From: Flavobacterium sp. CYK-55
Lineage (GTDB): Bacteria; Bacteroidota; Bacteroidia; Flavobacteriales; Flavobacteriaceae
DNA: 64,000 bases
Direction of reading: 5' to 3'
Assembly: GCF_018413465.1 (NCBI RefSeq)
Contig: NZ_JAHCDK010000002.1
Span: 62,001 to 126,000 of the forward strand
In this document: piece after piece, positions 26,837 to 35,666 of the stretch
Numbering within the stretch: the first letter of the stretch is position 1
How the letters are laid out: each line of letters opens with the position of its first letter
Translations under genes and position numbers: made by a program
Notes under the pieces: generated by a model
What the model was told of the DNA's origin: nothing
Database searches by the model: none
What the model saw: only the letters and a program-made list of their open reading frames with translations

Positions 26837-28636
26837 CTACTCTATTTTGTAGCGTTTGCGATCATTTTCGTTGAGATAAATTTTGCGCAATCTGAGCGAT
26901 TTAGGCGTTACCTCAACGTATTCATCTTTTTGGATGTATTCTAAAGCTTCTTCTAACGAGAATTTGATGGCCGGCGTAATGCGTGTTTTATCATCGGCAC
27001 CCGCAGAACGGAAGTTGGTAAGCTGCTTGGTTTTGGTAATGTTGATGACCATATCATCGCTGCGTGAATTCTCGCCGACTACTTGACCTTCGTATACATC
27101 TTCGTTCGGATCAACAAAGAAGGTTCCGCGGTCTTGTAATTTATTGATGGAATATGGAATGGCTTTTCCGTTTTCCATCGAAATGAGTGAACCGTTGATG
27201 CGGCCTGCGATTTCACCTTTGAACGGTTCATAACCAATAAAGCGGTGCGCCATAATGGCCTCACCGGCAGTGGCGGTCAATAGTTGATTTCTGAGCCCGA
27301 TGATACCGCGCGATGGAATATTGAACTTCACAATCATACGCTCGCCTTTGGCTTCCATGGATAGCATTTCGCCTTTGCGCACTGAAACAAATTCTACGGC
27401 ACGACCCGAAAGGTTTTCAGGTAAATCAATGGTGAGTTCTTCAATTGGCTCGCATTTTTGACCATCAATTTCTTTGATGATGACTTGCGGCTGGCCAATT
27501 TGTAATTCGTATCCTTCGCGACGCATGGTTTCAATGAGTACTGACAAGTGCAATACACCACGACCGAATACCATGAATTTATCAGCTGAATCAGTATCAG
27601 CTACGCGCAAGGCTAAGTTTTTTTCGAGTTCTTTGGCCAAACGATCTTTGATGTGGCGCGAGGTTACGAACTTTCCTTCTTTACCAAAAAACGGTGAATC
27701 GTTAATGGTAAAAAGCATGCTCATCGTTGGCTCATCAATAGCAATGGTTTGCAATGCTTCAGGGTTTTCAAAATCAGCAATGGTATCGCCAATTTCAAAT
27801 CCTTCAACACCTACAATGGCACAGATATCACCTGCAATTACTTCTTGTACTTTTTTACGGCCTAAACCTTCAAAAGTGTGGAGTTCTTTGATGCGTGATT
27901 TGATGATTTTACCGTCGCGTTTAACGAGTGAAATAGGCATGCCTTCTTTCAAAACACCGCGCTCTAAACGACCAATGGCGATACGTCCGGTAAACGATGA
28001 GAAATCAAGTGAAGTGATGAGCATTTGTGGTGTTCCTTGGCTTACTTCAGGCGCAGGAACATTATTGATGACCATATCTAACAAAGGTTCGATGTTGCTG
28101 GTTTGGTTTTTCCAATCATCAGACATCCAATTGTTTTTGGCTGAACCATAAACCGTCGGAAAATCAAGTTGCCATTCTTCGGCACCCAACTCAAACATCA
28201 AGTCAAAAACTTTTTCGTGCACTTCTTCAGGCGTACAGTTTTCTTTGTCAACCTTATTAATTACCACACATGGTTTTAATCCTAAATCAATAGCTTTTTG
28301 CAATACGAAACGCGTTTGCGGCATCGGGCCTTCAAAAGCATCTACGAGCAAACAAACACCATCAGCCATATTGAGTACGCGCTCTACTTCGCCACCAAAA
28401 TCGGCGTGACCCGGAGTATCAATAATATTGATTTTAGTGCCTTTGTACACTACCGAAACGTTTTTGGAAGTAATGGTAATTCCGCGCTCGCGCTCTAAAT
28501 CATTGTTGTCTAGAATAAGATCGCCGGTGTTTTCGTTTTCGCGAAAAAGTTGGCAGTGGTACATAATTTTATCTACCAAGGTGGTCTTACCGTGGTCAAC
28601 GTGCGCAATAATGGCTATGTTTCTAATTGATTCCAT
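26837..28636 (-). CDS. typA: Translational GTPase TypA/BipA
   Basis: Ribosome-associated GTPase of the elongation factor G superfamily, involved in ribosome assembly and stress adaptation. The 599 residues have the full family layout. The GTPase domain has G1 AHVDHGKTTL (11-20), a G2 RGITI-type switch, G3 DTPGHADF and G4 NKVD. Next come a beta-barrel domain (about 205-295), two EF-G-like domains (about 300-480) and the BipA-specific C-terminus ending in LRLRKIYLNENDRKRYKIE. It is a single-gene unit with its own -7 box (28656-28663) and terminator. Confidence 0.97.
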   Translation of the reverse strand: MESIRNIAIIAHVDHGKTTLVDKIMYHCQLFRENENTGDLILDNNDLERERGITITSKNVSVVYKGTKINIIDTPGHADFGGEVERVLNMADGVCLLVDAFEGPMPQTRFVLQKAIDLGLKPCVVINKVDKENCTPEEVHEKVFDLMFELGAEEWQLDFPTVYGSAKNNWMSDDWKNQTSNIEPLLDMVINNVPAPEVSQGTPQMLITSLDFSSFTGRIAIGRLERGVLKEGMPISLVKRDGKIIKSRIKELHTFEGLGRKKVQEVIAGDICAIVGVEGFEIGDTIADFENPEALQTIAIDEPTMSMLFTINDSPFFGKEGKFVTSRHIKDRLAKELEKNLALRVADTDSADKFMVFGRGVLHLSVLIETMRREGYELQIGQPQVIIKEIDGQKCEPIEELTIDLPENLSGRAVEFVSVRKGEMLSMEAKGERMIVKFNIPSRGIIGLRNQLLTATAGEAIMAHRFIGYEPFKGEIAGRINGSLISMENGKAIPYSINKLQDRGTFFVDPNEDVYEGQVVGENSRSDDMVINITKTKQLTNFRSAGADDKTRITPAIKFSLEEALEYIQKDEYVEVTPKSLRLRKIYLNENDRKRYKIE

Positions 28637-28655
28637 CTGTGTTTTTTAATGGCCG

Positions 28656-28663
28656 CAAAGGTA
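28656..28663 (-). promoter_or_regulatory. -7 box of the typA promoter
   Basis: TACCTTTG on the minus strand, 19 bp before the typA ATG. No clear TTG partner is seen. Confidence 0.55.
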
Positions 28664-28764
28664 CACTTTATTTCGAGATAAAAAACCTTAAAATTACACT
28701 GATTTTGCATTTTAAAATTGTAAGATTCGGCTGTTAAAAACTATGTTGAAGTTTCGGTTTTGAG

Positions 28765-28797
28765 TTGATATGCTTTCAATAAATTAATTTATATTTG
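28765..28797 (+). promoter_or_regulatory. Promoter of the PAS sensor kinase gene
   Basis: TTG at 28765-28767 and TATATTTG at 28790-28797 with 22 bp between. The ATG is only 5 bp after the box, so transcription would start at or very near the start codon. Confidence 0.65.
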
Positions 28798-28802
28798 AGA
28801 CA

Positions 28803-30518
28803 ATGAAAAATAAAGCCACCAAAATAACCCTGCTGTACATTTTGTTTTCAACATGTTTGGCTATTGTTGGCTTTTTTGTTTTGAATAACTTCAAATATGA
28901 ATCTTCAACCGATTTGCTTTATGTTGTTGGTTTAAAAGATGTTATTTTCATTCTTGTATCGGCCATTATCTTTAAAATTATTCTGACTAAAAACGATTTT
29001 CAGAACCGGAAGATTTTTGAGCAGATGAATGAAACCAATGAGGAGCTTATTTCATCAAACGAACGATACGATATTGTAGCCAAAGCAACCAGCGACACGA
29101 TTTGGGATTGGAAAATTCAAGATGATCATTTTACTTGGAACAAAGGAATTCAGGGCGTTTTTGGTTACAAAAAAGAAGATGTAGGCAATACTTCAAAATG
29201 GTGGTTTGACAGAATTCATCCGGAAGACAGTATTAAAATGTCTATAAAACTTTATTCATTCATAGAACAAAAAACCGAAAAATGGCAAGATGAATATCGA
29301 TTTATGTGTGCCGACGGAACCTATAAATATGTGTTTGATAGAGGTTTTTTAGTCAAGGACGAAGATGGCAATGCAGTGCGTATGATTGGAGCAATTCAGG
29401 ATGTTACACGCCAAAAAGAAGAAGAACAACGACTCAAACTTTTGGAAACGGTGATTACCGAAACCAAAGATGCCGTGATTATTACAGAATCAGAAAAATC
29501 AAACTCAACGATTCCGAAAATTGTATTCGTTAACCCTGCTTTTACTGAAATGACGGGTTATAAAGCAACTGAAGTTATCGGTAAAACGCCTAAAGTTTTT
29601 ATGGGTAAGCCATCGGTTAAATCAGAAATATCTTCTCTAAAAAACGCGCTCAAAAACCGATTAGAATTTAAGTTTGAAACGCTCAACCACACCAAAAAAG
29701 GCGAGGAATATTGGGTAAATTTCTCGATGATTCCAATCACCAACAAAGAAGGCGAACATTCGCATTGGGTTTCGATTCAGCGCAATATTACCGAAGAAAA
29801 ACGCCAAGAAAAAGAAAAAGAACAACTCATTCGCGAGCTTACGCAAAACAACAGCGATTTGAAACAGTTCTCGTATATTACTTCGCACAATTTGCGCGCA
29901 CCACTCTCGAATTTGACCGGTCTTTTGAATTTGATCAAAGAAATTCCGGTTGAAAATCCGGAGCTCAAAGAAATTCTCAACGGATTCTCGACATCGACCA
30001 ATTTACTCAATGAAACCATCAATGATTTGGTTAAAGTAATCATCATTAAAGACAATCCGTCGATTCAAAAAGAAGAAGTGGTGATTAAAGATGTTTTTGA
30101 AAATGTCTTCAATCAACTTTCTTACCTCATCAGCCAACATCAACCCATCCTAAAAGTAGAATTAGAAAAAACCACAATTCTAAACACCAACAAGGCTTAT
30201 CTCGAAAGCATTCTGTTGAATTTATTTACCAACGCTATTAAGTATCGTTCACCAAAAAGAACACTGCGTATTTTGATTTCAGGTAAAGATTCGGCCAACC
30301 ATGTTGTTTTGACTTTTAAAGACAACGGAATTGGCATTGATATGGAACGAAACAGGGATAAGATTTTTGGACTGTACCAACGCTTTCACAATCATTCGGA
30401 CAGCAAAGGTCTGGGGCTTTACCTAGTCAGATCACAAGTAGAATCAATGGGCGGAACTATTAGCGTTGAAAGCGAGGTTGATAAAGGAACAACTTTTACG
30501 ATAACCTTTAAAAAGTAA
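28803..30518 (+). CDS. PAS domain sensor histidine kinase
   Basis: Membrane-bound two-component sensor of 571 residues. Two N-terminal transmembrane helices (about 7-27 and 40-62) enclose only a short periplasmic loop, so sensing is probably internal. PAS 1 (about 85-205) includes IHPEDSIKM and a PAC motif FRFMCADGTYKYVFDRGF-like; PAS 2 follows (about 212-335; FVNPAFTEMTGYKATEVIGK). The phospho-acceptor is H362 in TSHNLRAPLSN. The ATPase domain has an N box NAIKYRS, DNGIGID, and GLGLYLV. A single-domain response regulator starts 4 bp downstream and is the likely partner. Confidence 0.94.
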   Translation: MKNKATKITLLYILFSTCLAIVGFFVLNNFKYESSTDLLYVVGLKDVIFILVSAIIFKIILTKNDFQNRKIFEQMNETNEELISSNERYDIVAKATSDTIWDWKIQDDHFTWNKGIQGVFGYKKEDVGNTSKWWFDRIHPEDSIKMSIKLYSFIEQKTEKWQDEYRFMCADGTYKYVFDRGFLVKDEDGNAVRMIGAIQDVTRQKEEEQRLKLLETVITETKDAVIITESEKSNSTIPKIVFVNPAFTEMTGYKATEVIGKTPKVFMGKPSVKSEISSLKNALKNRLEFKFETLNHTKKGEEYWVNFSMIPITNKEGEHSHWVSIQRNITEEKRQEKEKEQLIRELTQNNSDLKQFSYITSHNLRAPLSNLTGLLNLIKEIPVENPELKEILNGFSTSTNLLNETINDLVKVIIIKDNPSIQKEEVVIKDVFENVFNQLSYLISQHQPILKVELEKTTILNTNKAYLESILLNLFTNAIKYRSPKRTLRILISGKDSANHVVLTFKDNGIGIDMERNRDKIFGLYQRFHNHSDSKGLGLYLVRSQVESMGGTISVESEVDKGTTFTITFKK

Positions 30519-30522
30519 TCTT

Positions 30523-30933
30523 ATGTTAGATTTAGTGTTGTGTGTAGATGACGATCCGATTACACTAATGTTGTGTAAAATGGTCATTAATAAATCTGAG
30601 ATTACCAAGAACCTTATAACAGCCGAAAATGGTGAAGATGCGCTCAATTATTTTGACGATTTAAAATTGAATAATCTTGGTGGTGAAATTTCAAGTTATC
30701 CACAACTTATTTTTTTAGATTTGAATATGCCGGTTATGGGCGGTTGGGAGTTTCTCGATCATTTTTCTCAAGCAGAATATCGAGAACTTTTTAAAGATTG
30801 TAAAGTAATTGTGCTTTCGTCAACTATTGACCCTGAAGACATTAATAAAGCAAAAACTTATCCGATGGTACTTGACTTCATGTCAAAGCCCATTTCAAAA
30901 GAAATGCTTGAAGATTTGAAAAAAATTCTTTAA
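30523..30933 (+). CDS. Single-domain response regulator
   Basis: CheY-like receiver of 136 residues with no output domain. The acidic pocket is D9-D11 (CVDDDP), the phosphorylation site is D66 in FLDLNMPVMGG, the conserved Ser/Thr is in VLSSTIDPED, and the lysine is in MSKPIS. It follows the PAS kinase by 4 bp, so the two form an operon. Without an output domain it probably acts by protein contact or passes phosphate on; the orphan Hpt protein at 62176 is one possible partner elsewhere in this window. Confidence 0.93.
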   Translation: MLDLVLCVDDDPITLMLCKMVINKSEITKNLITAENGEDALNYFDDLKLNNLGGEISSYPQLIFLDLNMPVMGGWEFLDHFSQAEYRELFKDCKVIVLSSTIDPEDINKAKTYPMVLDFMSKPISKEMLEDLKKIL

Positions 30934-30952
30934 AACCCAATACCATTAAAAT

Positions 30953-30982
30953 AAAAAAGCCTTCCGATTGGAAGGCTTTTTC
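30953..30982. terminator. Bidirectional terminator between the response regulator and rpsT
   Basis: GCCTTCC (30959-30965) pairs with GGAAGGC (30970-30976) around GATT, flanked by A-run and T-run on either side. It serves both convergent genes. Confidence 0.9.
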
Positions 30983-31000
30983 TATAATTATGTTAACTCG

Positions 31001-31252
31001 TTACAATTTAGAAACGTGTTTAGTCAATTTTGATTTAAGGTTTGAAGCTTTGTTATCGTGAATAACATTTTTCTTAGCCAATTTATCAATCATCGAGATA
31101 ACTGCTGAAAGTTTAGCTGAAGCATCTGCTTTGTCAGTAGACATACGTAAAGCTTTGATTGCATTACGAGTTGTTTTATGCTGATAACGATTCAACACTC
31201 TTCTTTTCTCGTTGCTTCTGATTCTTTTTAAAGCTGACTTGTGATTTGCCAT
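31001..31252 (-). CDS. rpsT: 30S ribosomal protein S20
   Basis: Primary 16S rRNA-binding protein of the small subunit, 83 residues. It is lysine- and alanine-rich with the S20 pattern: [21 protein letters not shown], an AIKALR helix, and [29 protein letters not shown]. It starts 29 bp behind tRNA-Glu with no promoter of its own in that gap, so the two are probably co-transcribed from the promoter at 31373-31402. Confidence 0.97.
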   Translation of the reverse strand: MANHKSALKRIRSNEKRRVLNRYQHKTTRNAIKALRMSTDKADASAKLSAVISMIDKLAKKNVIHDNKASNLKSKLTKHVSKL

Positions 31253-31281
31253 TATTCTTGTAACTTAAAGTTTAAATTTTG

Positions 31282-31353
31282 TAGCCCGTAGGGGAATCGA
31301 ACCCCTCTTACCAGGATGAAAACCTGGCGTCCTAACCGATAGACGAACGGGCC
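31282..31353 (-). tRNA. tRNA-Glu (anticodon UUC)
   Basis: 72-nt tRNA. The acceptor stem is GGCCCGT with ACGGGCT (one G-U pair). The anticodon stem CCAGG/CCTGG encloses the loop TTTTCAT, which gives anticodon TTC. The T arm GAGGGGTTCGATTCCCCT is intact. The 3' CCA is not encoded. It lies directly upstream of rpsT. Confidence 0.97.
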
Positions 31354-31372
31354 ATCTTTCTCATTGCGGTTG

Positions 31373-31402
31373 CAAAGATACATCTATTTTCTATCCGCGC
31401 AA
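31373..31402 (-). promoter_or_regulatory. Promoter of tRNA-Glu and rpsT
   Basis: On the minus strand TTG (31402-31400) and TATCTTTG (31380-31373) are 19 bp apart. The box is 19 bp before the tRNA 5' end. Confidence 0.75.
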
Positions 31403-31430
31403 GAGCTAAACTAATTTTTTTTTATTTTTT

Positions 31431-32909
31431 TTAGTACGCCTTTGCAAACAGCACTCTACCTGAGGATTTTGCCCCTGAAAAAACACAAATTCCTTCTTCC
31501 TTTTTTTGATCTAAAGCAATACAACGAATGGTTGCTTTGGTCAATTCTTTGATTTTTTCTTCGGTCTCAGCAGTGCCATCCCAATGTGCTGAAATGAATC
31601 CGCCTTTACCTTCAAGCACTTCTTTGAATTGATCAAAGTTTTCAACCTCTGTAACATGAGTGTTTCTGTAATTCAAAGCGCGATCAAATAGATTTTTCTG
31701 AATTTGTTCGAGCAAATCTGACACGTAATCAACAATTGCATCTTGACCAACCACTTCTTTGGTTAGATTATCTCTACGGGCAACTTCATAGGTTCCGTTA
31801 GCCAAATCATTGGGACCGATGGCAATGCGAACCGGAACACCTTTGAGCTCGTATTCATTGAATTTAAAACCAGGCTTGTGCGTGTCTCTGTCATCAAATT
31901 TGACTGAAACTCCTCTTTTTCTGAGTTGCCCCACCAATGCATTTACATTTGCTGAAATCTCAGCCAATTGATCGTCTGATCTATAAATAGGAACAATTAC
32001 TACTTGAATCGGAGCTAAATTTGGAGGCAAAACCAATCCTTGATCATCTGAATGGGTCATGACTAAGGCACCCATCAATCGGGTAGAAACACCCCATGAA
32101 GTGCCCCAAACATGCTCTTGTTTTCCTTCGGCATTGGCAAATTTTACATCAAAAGCTTTGGCAAAATTTTGCCCTAAAAAATGCGAAGTTCCCGCTTGAA
32201 GTGCTTTTCCGTCTTGCATTAAAGCCTCAATACAATAGGTTTCCTCAGCTCCGGCAAAACGCTCACTTTCAGTTTTAAGACCTTTGATTACCGGAATGGC
32301 CATAAAGTTCTCGACAAAATCAGCATAAACATTCATCATTTTTTCTGACTCTTCAATCGCTTCAGCTTTGGTAGCATGAGCTGTGTGCCCTTCTTGCCAC
32401 AAGAATTCAGCGGTGCGCAAAAACAAACGCGTGCGCATCTCCCAACGAACTACATTGGCCCATTGATTAATGAGCAAAGGTAAATCGCGATAAGATTGAA
32501 CCCAACTTTTATAAGTTGACCAAATAATAGCTTCACTCGTCGGGCGAACAATGAGTTCTTCTTCAAGTTTGGCATTGGGATCTACGATAAGCTTTCCGGC
32601 TTTGTCAGGATCATTCTTTAAGCGATAATGCGTAACAATAGCGCATTCTTTGGCGAATCCTTCGGCGTTTTTCTCTTCTGCTTCAAACATGCTTTTAGGC
32701 ACAAACAACGGAAAATACGCATTGCTGTGACCCGTTTCTTTGAACATTCGATCGAGTTCGGCTTGCATTTTTTCCCAGATGGCATATCCGTATGGCTTGA
32801 TAACCATACAGCCGCGCACACCGGAATTTTCAGCGAGATCTGCCTTTACAACCAATTCGTTGTACCATTTTGAATAATCTTCAGCTCTTGTAGTAAGGTT
32901 CTTGCTCAT
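31431..32909 (-). CDS. proS: Prolyl-tRNA synthetase (archaeal/eukaryotic-like type)
   Basis: Class II enzyme that charges tRNA-Pro, 492 residues. The short form lacks the bacterial INS editing insert and belongs to the archaeal/eukaryotic-like ProS type common in Bacteroidetes. Seen are [18 protein letters not shown] at the N-terminus, [17 protein letters not shown] (motif 1 region), [25 protein letters not shown] (motif 2) and [17 protein letters not shown] (motif 3). An anticodon-binding domain follows (about 290-390). A zinc-type C-terminal domain ends in the typical tyrosine (RVLFAKAY). The promoter at 32960-32990 diverges from that of the lipoprotein gene. Confidence 0.97.
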   Translation of the reverse strand: MSKNLTTRAEDYSKWYNELVVKADLAENSGVRGCMVIKPYGYAIWEKMQAELDRMFKETGHSNAYFPLFVPKSMFEAEEKNAEGFAKECAIVTHYRLKNDPDKAGKLIVDPNAKLEEELIVRPTSEAIIWSTYKSWVQSYRDLPLLINQWANVVRWEMRTRLFLRTAEFLWQEGHTAHATKAEAIEESEKMMNVYADFVENFMAIPVIKGLKTESERFAGAEETYCIEALMQDGKALQAGTSHFLGQNFAKAFDVKFANAEGKQEHVWGTSWGVSTRLMGALVMTHSDDQGLVLPPNLAPIQVVIVPIYRSDDQLAEISANVNALVGQLRKRGVSVKFDDRDTHKPGFKFNEYELKGVPVRIAIGPNDLANGTYEVARRDNLTKEVVGQDAIVDYVSDLLEQIQKNLFDRALNYRNTHVTEVENFDQFKEVLEGKGGFISAHWDGTAETEEKIKELTKATIRCIALDQKKEEGICVFSGAKSSGRVLFAKAY

Positions 32910-32959
32910 TTATTTAATGGCATAAATATTGTTTAACTTTTTTTAACTAAAACGTTCGG

Positions 32960-32990
32960 CAAAACTAACTAATTTTGTGTTGCTGGACAA
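32960..32990 (-). promoter_or_regulatory. Promoter of proS
   Basis: On the minus strand TTG (32990-32988) and TAGTTTTG (32967-32960) are 20 bp apart. The leader to the proS ATG is about 45 nt. It overlaps the divergent lipoprotein promoter. Confidence 0.65.
32970..32977 (+). promoter_or_regulatory. -7 box of the aromatic-rich lipoprotein gene
   Basis: TAATTTTG matches TAnnTTTG and lies 27 bp before the ATG at 33005. It is back to back with the proS box, only 2 bp away. Confidence 0.5.
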
Positions 32991-33004
32991 TAAAATATGT
33001 TGTT

Positions 33005-33955
33005 ATGAATCCGAATAAAACTGCCTTCAAAAGAAATTTCATTTTAATCGTTTCTGGAATTTTTTCTCTTTGGCTTACCTCATGTGATACCTATCAAAAT
33101 GTTTCTTACTACGACCGTGACGGTATCTACTCTGACTTCAATCAAAACAAAAACGAATCGGTTACAACTACACCTGCCGCTTCGAACAATCAATACAAAG
33201 AATACTTTAGTTCTCTTCAGAACAATCAGCCAAAAGATGAAATCTTTAGCGATGTAGAACAATATCGCAGTTCAAATTACAATCAGAACGATACAACATT
33301 TGTTTATGCTAATTCATATCAAGATTGGGGAGCAAACACCTCACAAACCAACATTAATTATTACGGAGGTAATTGGGGACTAGGATGGAATAATTACTGG
33401 GGATGGAACTCTGGTTGGAATTGGAATATCGGTTTAGGTTGGGGCTCTTGGTACGGACCTTATTACAGTTGGGCTTGGGATCCATGGTATAATCCATATA
33501 ACTACTATGGTTGGGGCTGGAACACATGGCCTATGAACTATGGATACGCAGCATATCATCATCACCCAAGATACTACGGAACCAGAAGTTATAATCGAAA
33601 CTATTCGACTGGTGCTAACAGTTACAGTTATAATGGTGTAAGAACACCCCAAAGATTCAACAACAGGACACAGAATAGCAGTACACGTACCCCGCAAGGA
33701 TATTCAAATGGAAATGTACGCCAAAACACTTATCAAAACACTCGTAATTATAGCTCAAACAGTCAAAATCCCTCTTATAATCAGAATAGTAATCCAAGAC
33801 CTAATTATAATCCTGGAAGAACACAGAGTCCAAACAGAACATACAGCACTCCAAGTTACAACAATGGAGGCTATACACCCACCAGATCAAATGGCAGCTA
33901 TTCAAGCGGAAACTATGGAAGCAGTGGCGGTCGTTCAAGCGGAGGAAGAAGATAA
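33005..33955 (+). CDS. Aromatic- and Asn/Gly/Ser-rich lipoprotein of unknown function
   Basis: I do not recognise a family. The 316-residue product has a lipoprotein signal peptide (n-region NKTAFKRN, core FILIVSGIFSLWL, lipobox LTSC with C27), so it is probably lipid-anchored in the outer membrane. The ATG at 33005 is used because 10 upstream residues would spoil the signal. After a Ser/Asn/Gln-rich segment there is a strikingly Trp/Tyr/Gly/Asn-rich block (about 118-200, for example WGLGWNNYWGWNSGWNWN). A Tyr/Asn/Ser/Arg-rich tail ends GGRSSGGRR. Such low-complexity aromatic tails suggest carbohydrate contact or self-assembly; this is inference only. The strand opposite has reading frames that are mere shadows of the low complexity. 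Confidence 0.85.
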   Translation: MNPNKTAFKRNFILIVSGIFSLWLTSCDTYQNVSYYDRDGIYSDFNQNKNESVTTTPAASNNQYKEYFSSLQNNQPKDEIFSDVEQYRSSNYNQNDTTFVYANSYQDWGANTSQTNINYYGGNWGLGWNNYWGWNSGWNWNIGLGWGSWYGPYYSWAWDPWYNPYNYYGWGWNTWPMNYGYAAYHHHPRYYGTRSYNRNYSTGANSYSYNGVRTPQRFNNRTQNSSTRTPQGYSNGNVRQNTYQNTRNYSSNSQNPSYNQNSNPRPNYNPGRTQSPNRTYSTPSYNNGGYTPTRSNGSYSSGNYGSSGGRSSGGRR

Positions 33956-33965
33956 TTTAACATGT

Positions 33966-33998
33966 AAACCTATGTACCTTTGAGGACATAGGTTTTTT
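33966..33998 (+). terminator. Terminator of the lipoprotein gene, with a promoter box in its loop
   Basis: AAACCTATG (33966-33974) pairs with CATAGGTTT (33987-33995), followed by T. The 12-base loop contains TACCTTTG. Confidence 0.8.
33975..33982 (+). promoter_or_regulatory. -7 box of the FadL-like gene, inside a terminator loop
   Basis: TACCTTTG matches TAnnTTTG and lies 33 bp before the ATG at 34016; a start point near 33988 would fall in the right arm of the terminator stem. Confidence 0.5.
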
Positions 33999-34015
33999 TA
34001 TTGAACAAATTGATT

Positions 34016-35533
34016 ATGAAATATTTTATTATCGCATTAATTTTATTTAACAGTACATTTTTGCAATCACAATCTCTTGCTGAAGGATTGCTTTACGCCA
34101 ACCAAAACATGAACGGAAGCGCTCGTTTTAGCGCTATGAGTGGAGCTTTCGGAGCTTTGGGCGGGGATTTTTCGTCGCTAAATGTAAACCCTGCTGGAAG
34201 TGCCGTTTTTATGAATAATCAAGTGGGGTTTACTTTAAGTAGCCTCAACACAAAGAACCAAACAAACTACTTTGGAAGCAAGATAAACAGTAATGACAAT
34301 TCGTTTGACATTAACCAAGTTGGTGGCGCTTTGGTTTTTAACAATTTTGACCAAAAGAGTAAATGGAAAAAAATAGTTCTATCATTTGACTACGAAAACA
34401 CGCGAAATTTCAGCAACTCGATCATCAGTATGGGGACCAACCCAAATCAATCAGTAGCTGATTATTTTTTGAGCTATGCCAATCCTGATTTATACGGTTC
34501 AAACATACCGGTTGATGATTTGACTTCAAATTACTACGAAGATTTAGATATTAGAACACAGCAAGCATACTTAGGTTACCAAGGCTATGTCATAAATCCG
34601 GATCCGGGCAATCCTAATCAAAATACTTATTTAGCCAATGTGAGTCCGGGGAATTTCTATCAAGAAAATTTTATTGATACTGAAGGTTACAACGGAAAAG
34701 CAGCTTTCAATCTCTCAGCTCAATATACAGACAGATTCTATTTTGGCTTAAACTTTAATTCCTATTTTACAGATTACGAAAAAACAAGTTTGTTTTATGA
34801 ATCTAATGATAACAACAACACCGATGGAATGAAAGAATTATATTTTGAAAATTACCAACGAACCTACGGTAGAGGCTATTCATTTCAATTGGGTACGATT
34901 GCAAAACTCAATAAAAACTTCCGAGCGGGTTTGTCTTATGAATCTCCAACTTGGTACGAACTTGATGACGAAAAAAAACAACTTCTCACAACCACAGGTT
35001 ATAAATATGGAAACCCAACCATTTCAGGGCTTTCAGATGCAACCGTAGATTCAGACATACTCATTGTTTATCCAACATACAAATTACAAACCCCAAGTAA
35101 ATGGACCGGAAGCTTGGCCTATATTTTTGGAAAAGGGGGTTTGATTAGTATAGACTACAGCTTGAAAAATTATAGCAATGTTAAGTTTAAACCCAATGAT
35201 AACTTTTTTAGACCATTAAACATTCAGGCAAATGAGCTCTTAAAAACCTCCGGTGAATTACGTATCGGAGCCGAGTATCGATACAAGTTGTGGAGTTTCC
35301 GCGGAGGCTATCGCTACGAACAAAGCCCTTATGAAAACAAAAGAATCATGGGTGACTTAACCGGATTCTCAACGGGCTTTGGTTACAATTTTGGGAATAC
35401 AAAACTTGATTTATCGTATAATTACGCCCAAAGAAAATCTCAAGAAGCCGTTTTTTCACAAGGATTTACAGCAGCTCAAAACCTAAAATCACAATTTAAC
35501 AACATCTCAGCTACTTTAATTTTCGAATTATAA
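34016..35533 (+). CDS. OmpP1/FadL/TodX family outer membrane protein
   Basis: Outer membrane beta-barrel of 505 residues. FadL relatives move hydrophobic molecules such as long-chain fatty acids across the outer membrane. The ATG at 34016 opens a signal peptide (MKYFIIALILFNSTFLQSQ). The family N-terminal hatch motif is visible as SARFSAMSGAFGALGGDFSSLNVNPAGSAVF-type sequence at about 36-66. The rest is alternating beta-strand sequence, with GYRYEQSPYENKRIMGDLTGFSTGFGYNF near the end and a C-terminal strand ending in aromatic/leucine residues. It is flanked by terminators on both sides, so it is a single-gene unit. Confidence 0.92.
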   Translation: MKYFIIALILFNSTFLQSQSLAEGLLYANQNMNGSARFSAMSGAFGALGGDFSSLNVNPAGSAVFMNNQVGFTLSSLNTKNQTNYFGSKINSNDNSFDINQVGGALVFNNFDQKSKWKKIVLSFDYENTRNFSNSIISMGTNPNQSVADYFLSYANPDLYGSNIPVDDLTSNYYEDLDIRTQQAYLGYQGYVINPDPGNPNQNTYLANVSPGNFYQENFIDTEGYNGKAAFNLSAQYTDRFYFGLNFNSYFTDYEKTSLFYESNDNNNTDGMKELYFENYQRTYGRGYSFQLGTIAKLNKNFRAGLSYESPTWYELDDEKKQLLTTTGYKYGNPTISGLSDATVDSDILIVYPTYKLQTPSKWTGSLAYIFGKGGLISIDYSLKNYSNVKFKPNDNFFRPLNIQANELLKTSGELRIGAEYRYKLWSFRGGYRYEQSPYENKRIMGDLTGFSTGFGYNFGNTKLDLSYNYAQRKSQEAVFSQGFTAAQNLKSQFNNISATLIFEL

Positions 35534-35552
35534 TATCTCGTATCTAAAAACG

Positions 35553-35586
35553 TACAAAGCCACTATCAACCATGGTGGCTTTTTTC
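35553..35586 (+). terminator. Terminator of the FadL-like gene
   Basis: AAAGCCAC (35556-35563) pairs with GTGGCTTT (35575-35582), followed by T. Confidence 0.82.
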
Positions 35587-35626
35587 ATGAATTTATTTTA
35601 TAGCTTATAAATTAAACAATAAAACG

Positions 35627-35634
35627 TACTTTTG
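35627..35634 (+). promoter_or_regulatory. -7 box of rimO
   Basis: TACTTTTG matches TAnnTTTG, 32 bp before the rimO ATG. Confidence 0.6.
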
Positions 35635-35666
35635 CGCTCCATTAATTCAGAGGTAAATCACAACAA

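Noticed and set aside
27474-28151. Plus-strand reading frame of 225 codons inside typA
   Set aside because: It is antisense to a fully conserved GTPase gene, has no recognisable domain, and exists because of typA codon usage.
33434-33697. Minus-strand reading frame of 87 codons opposite the aromatic-rich lipoprotein
   Set aside because: Its Val/Ile/Thr-rich repeats are the mirror of the Trp/Tyr/Gly/Asn codons on the other strand; there is no promoter and no family resemblance.
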